NCBI GenBank assembly: GCA_964638035.1
Contig: CAZWXD010000014.1
Location: forward strand, 15,788 to 79,787
Length of the DNA stretch: 64,000 nucleotides
DNA from: JAGGAG01 sp964638035
GTDB lineage: Bacteria; Gemmatimonadota; Gemmatimonadetes; Gemmatimonadales; GWC2-71-9
Direction: 5' to 3'
In this document: positions 25,940 to 33,310 of the stretch, one piece after another
Layout of the letters: the number at the start of each line of letters is the position of its first letter
Numbering within the stretch: the first letter of the stretch is position 1
Translations under genes and position numbers: made by a program
The notes under the pieces: generated by a model
Database searches by the model: none
The model's input: only the letters and a program-made list of their open reading frames with translations
Told to the model about the DNA's origin: nothing

Positions 25940-26680
25940 GTGTCACGCCCAATCCTGGCTGCAGGTGCCGCCCTGCTCTTCGCTGGCCACCTGGCGGCGC
26001 AGTCCATCAGCCCCCCGATTGCCGAGTACCGGGAGAAGGCCCGTGGGTCGTTCGTGGTCACCAACGGCACGCTCTTCCCCCTCACCGTGGTGCTGACGCC
26101 CAAGGGGTTCCAGGTCAGCGAGGATGGCGAGCTGACCGACGTGCCGCTCGACACCACCAGGATCCACCTCAAGCTGTCGGCCATGAGCTTCCGGCTGCAG
26201 CCGCGACAGGCCTACACCGTCTTCTACGAGGCGCGCGCGGACTCGACGCCGGCCTGGTTCAGCGTCTGGGCCGGGATCACCGGCGCCCGGACGGACAACG
26301 GGATCCAGCTGCGCATCGAGTTGCCCCACGTGGTGTACCTCAACCAGAAGGCCCGGCTGCCCCAGGGGGACGTGACCATCACTGCCGTGCGGTACCAGCC
26401 CGTGCAGCAACAGGTCGTGGTCGAGCTGCGCAACACCGGGGCGAGCCTCGGGCGTGCGAAGCAGGTCACCGTGTCCGCCGAGGGCGTTCCGAACCGGCAG
26501 GGAGCCGGGTTCCCGCTCTTTCCCCACAGCACCCGCCGGACCGTGATTCCGTGGACCGACTCGCTGCCTCCCGCCAGCGTCGAGGTTCGCTTCGACGGGT
26601 TTCAGCTCGAATCCACGGGCATCGTGACGGATGATGGCCGACCGCCCGAAGCACCGCGCGCCGTCGTCACCACGCCCTAG
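25940..26680 (+). CDS. PapD-like periplasmic chaperone (putative)
   Basis: A 246-residue exported protein with two beta-rich halves, the size of a fimbrial chaperone. After a signal peptide (LLFAGHLAAQ) come strand patterns like the PapD N-domain: VTNGTLFPLTVVLTPKGFQV, LQPRQAYTVFYEAR, WFSVWAGI, IRLRIELPHVVYL-like motif (IELPHVVYLN), then a second Ig-like half. The GTG start at 25940 has an excellent GGAGGAG. It sits between two pilin-like genes and a barrel protein, the composition of chaperone-usher loci. The match is structural in style; conserved Arg/Lys of the FGS/FGL cleft cannot be confirmed by eye. Confidence 0.6.
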   Translation: MSRPILAAGAALLFAGHLAAQSISPPIAEYREKARGSFVVTNGTLFPLTVVLTPKGFQVSEDGELTDVPLDTTRIHLKLSAMSFRLQPRQAYTVFYEARADSTPAWFSVWAGITGARTDNGIQLRIELPHVVYLNQKARLPQGDVTITAVRYQPVQQQVVVELRNTGASLGRAKQVTVSAEGVPNRQGAGFPLFPHSTRRTVIPWTDSLPPASVEVRFDGFQLESTGIVTDDGRPPEAPRAVVTTP

Positions 26681-28337
26681 GCGAAGCCGCCTCGCGGCCT
26701 TCGCTACGGCCCTGGTGCTGGCACCCAGCCTCCTGTACGGGCAGTCCGTCCTCGAGGTGCAGGCCGGCGGCATGTCCCTCTACGACAGCTACGGCGCGGC
26801 GGTGTACGCGTATACCAACCGCTTCACGGGCTGGGCAGGCATCGGCTACCAGGATGGCCTCCTCTTCGGCGCCGGCATCCAGACAACCTTCCGGCAGGAC
26901 ACCCTGCGACTGGGGTCGAGCGCGCTGGTCGAGCGCTACACCACCGACCTGTTCACCCCCGGCGTCAACGTCCTGACCCAGGATGCGCGCTACACCTGGG
27001 TCAGGCCCAACACCGTCGTGATGGGCAGTGTCGGGTTCGCCGCCGAAACGCCCGGCTCCCAGTTCTTCCCGGCCTTCAGCTTTGACGACGCCTACGGTGC
27101 GCTCAAGGTGAAGCACCAAGTCGAGCGGCGCGTGCGGGTCGCCTTTGATGGCGTAGTATCGGGCAAGCAGACGGCGATCGCCCATGCGGCCTTCCTCCCG
27201 ACCCCGACCCTCGGCCTGGCCGCCGCGGCCGGGATTGGCAGCAACGTCCCGTACGGCGCCGTGAGCCTCGAGTATCAGGGCCGCACCGTCAAGGTGCTGG
27301 CGTCGTACATCGCACAGGCGGATGGCTTCCGGCGGGTCGACCTGCCCTTCCCCAACCAGACGGAAGCCGACCGGGAGAACATCCAGGTCGACTGGCAGGT
27401 TCGGCCGTTCCTCGCCGTGGGTGCCGCCCGGCAGAACTTCCTGCAGAACGGCCGGGACAGCCTGCCCCCCGTCCGGGGAACGGGCAACTCCATCTATGCC
27501 AGTGCGCACGGGTATGGCTTTCGTACGCAGGCCGGGCTGTATGACTCGGAGTCCATGGGCATCTCCAACCTGAGCAGCTACTTCATGCTCGGGCGGTCGT
27601 TCGGCTCCTGGTTCGACGCGGAAGTCTTCGTGCTCCAGAGCCGACCGTCAGTGGGCCCCAGCACCACGACGCCGATCGTGAACCTGCGGGAGCACGTCAC
27701 GCAGCGCCTGGCGTTGACGCAGCAGGTGGCGTTCAATCCGGGCCACGTCACCGTCCAGTTTGGCGGCAACCTGGTGACGCCGATTGGCGAGGTTGGCGTG
27801 GGCTACCAGATCGTCCAGCGACCCCTCCAGCCGCTCAATCCGTTCGAGAGCGTCCTGAGCCTCACCGCCCGGCTCCAGCTGGGCCGGTATTCCACCAGCC
27901 TCAACACCATCTTCCAGCCGGACGGGTCGGTCAGCTACGTCGCCAATGCCTCGACTTTCCTCTATTTCGGCGAGTTCGGGGGCGCGGCGCAGTCCAACCT
28001 CATCGGGAAGCAGATGGGGAAGTTTGTCCTCCGGGGCCGCGTCGTGGACGACGCCGGCCAGCCCGTTGACGGGGCCGCCATCGAGCTGGATGGGCAACTG
28101 GCCTTCACGAACACCAATGGCGAGTTCCTGGTGCGGGTGGGTCGGCCCAGGACCTACCAGGTGCGGGTGCTGCTGCAGGAGTTCCTCACCCCGGGAACCT
28201 GGGAGGTGGTCCGTGCTCCCGACGGCATCCTCGCGGTGTCCGAGGAAGGCGGTAGCTCGGCGGAGATCGTCCTGCGGCGCGGCGCCAGCCCCCTCCCAAC
28301 CCCGGCTCCCTCCGACTCGACTGTCCCGCCGCGCTAG
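26634..28337 (+). CDS. Outer-membrane barrel with C-terminal Ig-like plug/regulatory domain (usher-like)
   Basis: About 567 residues: an Arg-rich N-region, signal peptide ending LLYGQ, then some 420 residues of alternating amphipathic strands rich in Gly, Tyr and Phe (a beta-barrel), and a C-terminal domain from about residue 465: GRVVDDAGQPVDGAAIELDG, FTNTNGEFLVRVG (in part), the carboxypeptidase-regulatory/usher C-domain pattern. At 568 residues it is much shorter than classic ushers (about 800) and no separate plug is seen. ATG 26631 or 26634 lies inside the end of the chaperone gene (about 50-base overlap). It probably exports or anchors the two pilin-like proteins; inferred from operon context. 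Confidence 0.65.
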   Translation: MADRPKHRAPSSPRPRRSRLAAFATALVLAPSLLYGQSVLEVQAGGMSLYDSYGAAVYAYTNRFTGWAGIGYQDGLLFGAGIQTTFRQDTLRLGSSALVERYTTDLFTPGVNVLTQDARYTWVRPNTVVMGSVGFAAETPGSQFFPAFSFDDAYGALKVKHQVERRVRVAFDGVVSGKQTAIAHAAFLPTPTLGLAAAAGIGSNVPYGAVSLEYQGRTVKVLASYIAQADGFRRVDLPFPNQTEADRENIQVDWQVRPFLAVGAARQNFLQNGRDSLPPVRGTGNSIYASAHGYGFRTQAGLYDSESMGISNLSSYFMLGRSFGSWFDAEVFVLQSRPSVGPSTTTPIVNLREHVTQRLALTQQVAFNPGHVTVQFGGNLVTPIGEVGVGYQIVQRPLQPLNPFESVLSLTARLQLGRYSTSLNTIFQPDGSVSYVANASTFLYFGEFGGAAQSNLIGKQMGKFVLRGRVVDDAGQPVDGAAIELDGQLAFTNTNGEFLVRVGRPRTYQVRVLLQEFLTPGTWEVVRAPDGILAVSEEGGSSAEIVLRRGASPLPTPAPSDSTVPPR

Positions 28338-28683
28338 GCTGGAGTGCACACGACGGAGCGCGCGCCTCGCATCTGCGTCGCTCCGGAGGCGAGGGTGAAG
28401 CGCGAGACGAGAGACCCCGCTCCGCGTGACCGGCACTGCATGGCGGTGCCGAGATCAATTTGCAAGACATTACGAGAACAGCGCTCTCGTAGCACATAAC
28501 ATGCTGTTGATTAACCGGTTACGATGGTCGACCTCAGGTACAAGATCATTGCGGCACGTAGCGCTCCTTGGAGGGTATCGCGCTGTGGCGCGCAATCTGC
28601 TTCATGGGTCGGGTGAAGGCCGAGCGAGCCCAAATCCGGGCTCCCACCCTGCCCTCTCCACCCGGCGCTCACGAGGTGCCGCC
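28338..28683. other. Non-coding gap between barrel gene and hypothetical gene
   Basis: No convincing gene. It holds an inverted repeat CGGAGCG (28354-28360) / CGCTCCG (28379-28385) that may end the upstream operon, an unusually AT-rich patch around 28455-28525 with two palindromes (listed separately), and GC-rich sequence leading to the ribosome site of the next gene. Confidence 0.6.
28471..28521. promoter_or_regulatory. Operator-like palindromes in an AT-rich patch
   Basis: TACGAGA (28471-28477) and TCTCGTA (28485-28491) form a seven-base inverted repeat with a seven-base gap; TAACCGGTTA (28512-28521) is a perfect ten-base palindrome close by. Local AT content is clearly above the surroundings. 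This looks like a promoter-operator zone for the gene at 28684, but no -35/-10 pair is convincing. Confidence 0.45.
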
Positions 28684-29142
28684 ATGCAATCACCGATGGT
28701 TGTCGACGTCTTTCGCGACCAGCTCGCCACGATCATGGAGTGGCACCGCCGGGACATTCCGGCCTTCCGTTGGGGGGCCGTGATTCACCGCCGGAACGAG
28801 CGAGGTCGGGTGCGATTCGGTGCGATCACGGCGGGGGGCGAGAGCCTGGTCCTGACGGCCGACCTGCTTGATGAGTTGAGCCGGATGACCTGCTGGCTGG
28901 ATGGGGCGGTGCGGGTGCGGCTGGAGTGCCGGAGCACGGTTGACTTCCCGCCCGAATGGGCCGCCGCCGCCCGGACCGACCGCCCCGCCCTGGTGAGAAG
29001 CCTCGCCGTGTACTTCGACCCGGGCGCCACTGGTCCCGATGCAGCCCTCTTCGCCGCCATGGCAGGCGAACTGACCCCGGAAGAGTGTCCCACGGAATTG
29101 TTCATCCTGACGCGCCGCCGTCCCCCCACATGGCCGGCCTAG
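28684..29142 (+). CDS. Hypothetical protein
   Basis: A 152-residue soluble protein that I do not recognise. It begins MQSPMVVDVFRDQ, is rich in Arg and Trp (MEWHRRDIPAFRWG, WLDGAVRVRLEC), lacks a signal peptide or membrane helix, and has two scattered cysteines. ATG 28684 has GAGG about eight bases upstream; the frame is open further back, but with no start signal and poor coding character. It is monocistronic: an operator-like region lies upstream and a good terminator downstream. Confidence 0.6.
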   Translation: MQSPMVVDVFRDQLATIMEWHRRDIPAFRWGAVIHRRNERGRVRFGAITAGGESLVLTADLLDELSRMTCWLDGAVRVRLECRSTVDFPPEWAAAARTDRPALVRSLAVYFDPGATGPDAALFAAMAGELTPEECPTELFILTRRRPPTWPA

Positions 29143-29178
29143 TGCCGATATAGGACGTGAGGCAGCAGGATGAGCTGG

Positions 29179-29206
29179 AAAGGGTGGCCGCGAGGTCACC
29201 TTTTTC
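29179..29206 (+). terminator. Rho-independent terminator with GNRA tetraloop
   Basis: An 11-base stem AAAGGGTGGCC / GGTCACCTTTT (two G-U pairs) closed by the tetraloop GCGA and followed by T residues. It ends the gene at 28684 and separates it from the convergent gene at 29240. Confidence 0.8.
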
Positions 29207-29239
29207 ATTGGGACGTGAAGGAGCAGGGGCTGCCAGGTG

Positions 29240-30403
29240 CTAGCGGGAGGGCGCGCGGTCCCAGACAGGGCCGGGGCCACCGCGACCTACGGTGTGATAG
29301 CGCGTGAACTGGGCGGCGGTGGCGCAGGCGTGGTTGGGCAGGATCCGCAGCAGCGTTCCCACGGGATAGGCCGCCGGGTCCACGGGGCCGCCAGCGCGGC
29401 GAACGACAATGCCGTGCTCCTGGCTGGTCATGCTCACCACGAGGTCGTCTGGAAGCGGAGCCCCCGACCCTGATCGCACGATCCCGTAGCCCTGGTCCAC
29501 CGGCAGGCTCGCCGTGCTCCGGTCGCGGGAGAGGGCGGTCCAGCCGCCATCCGTGATGATCCACCCCTTCGCCGGTTGGTGGCCGATCACGGCGACCAGC
29601 ACAGACAGGGCAATGTCATCCAGCCCGCAGGCGCCCAGCCCGGCCATCATCAGGTCGTTGAACATGTAGACGCCGGCACGGACCTCGGTGACGCCCTCGA
29701 GCGAGCGCGCGAACGTGGCCGTGGGGGTGGACCCGACCGAGACGATGTCCAGTCGGTGTCCGGCGTCGCGGAGGCGGGTGGCGGCCCGGACAGCGCCGGC
29801 CCGTTCCTGCTCGGCCATGGCTTCCAGGGCTTCCCTGCTCCGGCAGGCGTACGACTCGCCGGCATGGGTGAGGACCCCATCGAGGGAGAGCGCGGGCTGG
29901 GCCGCGATGGCGTCAGCGACCTGCGGCAGGAGGGCCGAGTCCGGCGTCACGCCAGAGCGATGCCCGTCAACATCGAGCTCAAGCAGGACACCCAGGCGGA
30001 TGCCATGTGCGGCGGCGGCCTCGCCCACTGCCCGCGCGGCCTCGACGCTGTCGAGGATGCCGCGGATCGTGGCGCCGCCCTGCCCTCGCCGAGAGAGGGC
30101 GGCCAGGCGGCCGACCTTGCCCGGCACCAGGCCGACGGCGTAAACCACGTCGCTGATCCCGTGCTCCACGCAATACTCGACCTCTTCGAGGGTGGAGGCG
30201 GTGACGCCGCCCGGCTGTCCCTGCAGGGAAAGCCGGATGACCTCGATGCACCTGGCCGTCTTCACGTGCGGCCGGAGCGGCACGCCATGCCGGCGCAGCC
30301 TGCTCGCCAGGCGGGCGAGGTTCTGCCCGACGACGTCGCGATCGAGGAGAAGGGCCGGGGTGCCGGGTGCCTCGAGTGCCAGGCTGCCGTCAGCAGGGGT
30401 CAC
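29240..30403 (-). CDS. PLP-dependent D-threonine aldolase / D-serine dehydratase-like enzyme
   Basis: A 387-residue fold-III PLP enzyme. The N-terminal alanine-racemase-like barrel holds LRPHVKTARC, with Lys48 as the likely PLP lysine; the C-terminal D-serine-dehydratase-like domain has SQEHG and PNHAC, the His/Cys pair that binds zinc or manganese. The family includes D-threonine aldolase, D-serine dehydratase (DSD1) and related D-amino-acid lyases; the substrate cannot be chosen by eye. GTG 30403 (MTPADGS) is preceded by GAGG. It is divergent from the cytochrome gene, separated by 57 bases. Confidence 0.85.
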   Translation of the reverse strand: MTPADGSLALEAPGTPALLLDRDVVGQNLARLASRLRRHGVPLRPHVKTARCIEVIRLSLQGQPGGVTASTLEEVEYCVEHGISDVVYAVGLVPGKVGRLAALSRRGQGGATIRGILDSVEAARAVGEAAAAHGIRLGVLLELDVDGHRSGVTPDSALLPQVADAIAAQPALSLDGVLTHAGESYACRSREALEAMAEQERAGAVRAATRLRDAGHRLDIVSVGSTPTATFARSLEGVTEVRAGVYMFNDLMMAGLGACGLDDIALSVLVAVIGHQPAKGWIITDGGWTALSRDRSTASLPVDQGYGIVRSGSGAPLPDDLVVSMTSQEHGIVVRRAGGPVDPAAYPVGTLLRILPNHACATAAQFTRYHTVGRGGPGPVWDRAPSR

Positions 30404-30460
30404 GTTTCGGGATCCTCGCGGGATCGGTAGGTTTGGGGCACTCCGACCGGGGCCTGGACA

Positions 30461-31402
30461 ATGCGCTGCGTGCTGGTGTTGATCGTAGCAGGGATAGCGG
30501 CAGCATGCATGGGGGACAGCGAAAGGGACAGCCGCACAACTCGCCGCGGGGCCCCAGCGAGGGACTACGGGCTTGCGGGGTGGCAACCACCGTCGCCCGA
30601 CTCGATCCCGGACGATTCGCTGGGCGCCTCCATCCGCCGCGGCCTGGCACTGCTGCGGCACACGAGGGACAGCCTGCCGGCCTACGCGAGCAGCAGCCTC
30701 AACTGCACCAGCTGCCACCTGGAGGACGGGCTCCGCCTGGAGGCAGCCCCGCTCGCGGGAGTCGCGGCTCGGTACCCGAAGTACATGGACCGGTCGGGCG
30801 CGGTGGTACCGCTCACGGACCGGGTGAACTACTGCATCACCCGTAGCCTGGCCGGGAACCGGCTGCCCACCGAGAGCCGGGAGATGCAGGATATGGTGAG
30901 CTACCTGACCTGGATCTCGCGAGGAGTGCCGATCGGCGCACAAATGGCCGGCGCACGCGGCCTGCTGGACGCGGCTGACACGCTGGCCGGGGACCAGGCG
31001 CGCGGCGCCACGCTGTACGCAGCGAAGTGCGCTGCGTGTCACGGGGCGGATGGACAGGGTCAGGCCATCTATCCTGCGCTCTGGGGGGCGGCCTCCTACA
31101 GCATCGGTGCCTCCATGGCGCGAGTGGAGCGCGCCGCCTCGTTCATCCAGCACAACATGCCGTTCGGCGCAGGCGGCACGCTCACCTGGCAGGAGGCGTT
31201 CGACCTCGCGGCCTGGGTGAACAGCCATCCGCGGCCCGATTCGCCGGGCAAGGAACTCGACTGGCCGCTGGGGGGCGCGCCAGCGGACGTTCCCTACGAC
31301 ACGAAGGGCCACACCGCGCCACAGCCGCGGGCTACCCTTCCGCGGGCCACGCCGGAGCAGGCCCTGGTGCCGGTTCCTGCGCCGGTCCGTTCCCGCAGCT
31401 GA
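30461..31402 (+). CDS. TsdA-like dihaem c-type cytochrome lipoprotein (thiosulfate dehydrogenase family)
   Basis: A 313-residue exported protein with a lipobox-like IAAAC (Cys16) and two haem c sites, CTSCH (82-86) and CAACH (190-194). The segment NMPFGAGGTLTWQEAFDLAAWVNSHPRPDSPGKE-DWPLGG (in part: QEAFDLAAWVNSHPRP) is characteristic of TsdA, which couples two thiosulfates to tetrathionate. It precedes soxC and soxD-like genes, supporting a role in thiosulfate oxidation. ATG 30461 has no strong ribosome site. Membrane anchoring of a TsdA-type protein is unusual. Confidence 0.75.
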   Translation: MRCVLVLIVAGIAAACMGDSERDSRTTRRGAPARDYGLAGWQPPSPDSIPDDSLGASIRRGLALLRHTRDSLPAYASSSLNCTSCHLEDGLRLEAAPLAGVAARYPKYMDRSGAVVPLTDRVNYCITRSLAGNRLPTESREMQDMVSYLTWISRGVPIGAQMAGARGLLDAADTLAGDQARGATLYAAKCAACHGADGQGQAIYPALWGAASYSIGASMARVERAASFIQHNMPFGAGGTLTWQEAFDLAAWVNSHPRPDSPGKELDWPLGGAPADVPYDTKGHTAPQPRATLPRATPEQALVPVPAPVRSRS

Positions 31403-31412
31403 GGTCACCGTC

Positions 31413-32672
31413 ATGAGCGACGACCGTCCCGGGCGCGTGTCGAGGCGCCATTTCCTGGGCACCGCAAGCGCACTCGGTGCGGGGGCGCTTGCCGGCCACC
31501 TCGCGCCGGGCGCGGCACAGGACACCGGCGTCGTGCGGACGGCGCCGGACGTGCCGGTCGACCCGACGAAGGCACCAGGTCTGCCGACGTCGACTGAGGG
31601 GCCGCGTTCGCCCTTCGTGGACCTGCAGCGGGCGCCCACGGGGCAGGTCACCGGCTCATCCATGACGCCGCTGCACCGGCTCTCGGGGACGATCACCCCG
31701 GCCGACCTGCATTTCGAGCGACACCATGCGGGAGCGGCGGTGATCGACCCGGCCCGATGGAAGCTCCTGGTGCACGGGCTGGTTGAACGGCCCCTGATGT
31801 TCGACCTGGAGGCCCTGCGGCGCTTCCCCGCGGTGACGCGGGTGCACTTCATCGAGTGCGCCGGAAACGGGCGGCACGCCTACCGGGCGCCGAAGCCGAC
31901 GATGACGCCGCAGGACGTGGACGGCATGACCTCCAACACCGAGTGGACCGGCGTGCCACTCCGCACGGTGCTGCGGGAGGCAGGCATCCGGCCGTCCGCG
32001 ACGTGGGTGCTGGCGGAGGGCGGCGACGCCGCGCTGCTCTCGCGCAGCATCCCGATGGCCAAGCTGATGGACGATGCGCTGCTGGTGTATGGCCAGAATG
32101 GCGAGCCCCTCCGGGTGGCGAATGGCTATCCCGTGCGCCTGCTGCTGCCGGGATGGGAGGGCAACGCGTGCATCAAGTGGATCCGGCGGCTGGAGTTGAT
32201 CGACCAACCCAACATGTCGCGGGACGAGACCTCGAAGTACACCGACCCGATCCCGGGCAACCGCGCCCGGCAGTTCAGCTTCACGCTGGACGTGAAGTCG
32301 GTGATCACCTCGCCCGCACCGGGGATGCCGCTCCTGGACCGCGGATGGTGGCAGGTGAGCGGCCTGGCCTGGAGCGGCCGGGGCCGGATACGACGGGTGG
32401 AGGTGAGCACGGACGCCGGCGTCACCTGGGTCGAGGCCGTGCTGCAGACCGACCCGATGCCCAAGGCGCACGTGCGGTTCCAGTATCCATGGCGCTGGGA
32501 CGGAAAACCGGCGGTCCTGATGAGCCGGGCAACGGACGAGACGGGGGCGGTGCAGCCCAGTCGCGCGGAGTACGCCAGGGTACGCGGCCCCGGGACGGAC
32601 TACCACTTCAGCTACATCCGGGCGTGGCGCGTGGCGGGTGATGGCACGGTGACGTTCGAGGGGGACGCATGA
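31413..32672 (+). CDS. soxC: SoxC-like sulfur dehydrogenase, molybdopterin subunit
   Basis: A 419-residue protein with a twin-arginine signal (RRHFLGTASALG, Arg11-12) and a sulfite-oxidase-type molybdopterin domain: LHFERHHAG, HGLVERPLMFDL and HFIECAGNG with Cys149 as molybdenum ligand, followed by a C-terminal dimerisation domain. The sequence style fits SoxC rather than plant-type sulfite oxidase. SoxCD oxidises the sulfane sulfur bound to SoxYZ. It follows the TsdA-like cytochrome by ten bases and overlaps the next cytochrome gene by ATGA. No soxYZ, soxAX or soxB is in the window. Confidence 0.85.
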   Translation: MSDDRPGRVSRRHFLGTASALGAGALAGHLAPGAAQDTGVVRTAPDVPVDPTKAPGLPTSTEGPRSPFVDLQRAPTGQVTGSSMTPLHRLSGTITPADLHFERHHAGAAVIDPARWKLLVHGLVERPLMFDLEALRRFPAVTRVHFIECAGNGRHAYRAPKPTMTPQDVDGMTSNTEWTGVPLRTVLREAGIRPSATWVLAEGGDAALLSRSIPMAKLMDDALLVYGQNGEPLRVANGYPVRLLLPGWEGNACIKWIRRLELIDQPNMSRDETSKYTDPIPGNRARQFSFTLDVKSVITSPAPGMPLLDRGWWQVSGLAWSGRGRIRRVEVSTDAGVTWVEAVLQTDPMPKAHVRFQYPWRWDGKPAVLMSRATDETGAVQPSRAEYARVRGPGTDYHFSYIRAWRVAGDGTVTFEGDA

Positions 32673-33247
32673 GGCCGGTTCTCGGAACCGCGATGGTGCT
32701 CGCAGCGGTCGTGTCAGGGTGCAGTGACCGCCAGGCACCTGGGGCCGGCTCCACCACCCTGCTGGGCCTGGGGCGCGACGCCGATTCCACGGCGATCGCG
32801 GCCTGGGACATCGACGTGAACCCGGCCGGCGCCGGCCTGCCGCCGGGCCGGGGGACGCACGACGAGGGGGCGGTGATCTTCCAGGCGAAGTGCGCCGCGT
32901 GCCATGGCGCACGGGGGGAGGGCATGCACCCGGCGTATCCCGCGCTGGTGGGCACAGAACCGCGGGATTTCTCCTTCGATGATGACCCGAAGAAGGTGAA
33001 GACCATCGGCAACTACTGGCCCTACGCAACCACGCTCTTCGACTACCTGCGGCGCACGATGCCGCAGACGGCACCGGGGTCGCTGCAGCCGGATGAACTG
33101 TACGCGCTCTGTGCCTTCCTCCTGGCCGAGAACAACGTGATCCCGAGGGACGCCGTCATGAACGCGACGACGCTCCCCCGGGTGCACATGCCGGCGCGTG
33201 ACCGGTTCGTGCTGGACGACCGCACCGACGGCCCGACCTTCCGGTAG
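32669..33247 (+). CDS. soxD: SoxD-like monohaem cytochrome c lipoprotein
   Basis: A 192-residue exported cytochrome: lipobox VVSGC (Cys18), single haem site CAACH (75-79) and a later Met-containing loop (RRTMPQTAPGSL) likely to give the sixth ligand. It matches the N-terminal half of SoxD in motif order but lacks the second haem domain of canonical SoxD (usually near 380 residues). The start overlaps the soxC stop. It is the probable electron acceptor of the SoxC-like subunit; SorB of sulfite dehydrogenase is an alternative name. Confidence 0.75.
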   Translation: MRPVLGTAMVLAAVVSGCSDRQAPGAGSTTLLGLGRDADSTAIAAWDIDVNPAGAGLPPGRGTHDEGAVIFQAKCAACHGARGEGMHPAYPALVGTEPRDFSFDDDPKKVKTIGNYWPYATTLFDYLRRTMPQTAPGSLQPDELYALCAFLLAENNVIPRDAVMNATTLPRVHMPARDRFVLDDRTDGPTFR

Positions 33248-33253
33248 GGGACG

Positions 33254-33290
33254 CGGGGCGGCGCGCTGGATGCGGCCCCGCCCCTCTCTC
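33254..33290 (+). terminator. Possible terminator between soxD and glnN
   Basis: GGGGCGG (33255-33261) and CCGCCCC (33278-33284) pair around a 16-base loop, followed by TCTCTC. It lies in the 63-base convergent gap and could serve both strands; weak T-tract. Confidence 0.4.
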
Positions 33291-33310
33291 GCCATGCCCG
33301 CTGCCCCCGC

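Noticed and set aside
30404..31852. N-terminal extension of the PLP enzyme through the cytochrome and soxC genes
   Set aside because: The frame is open by chance; the real start is GTG 30403 and the extension overlaps two well-supported plus-strand genes.
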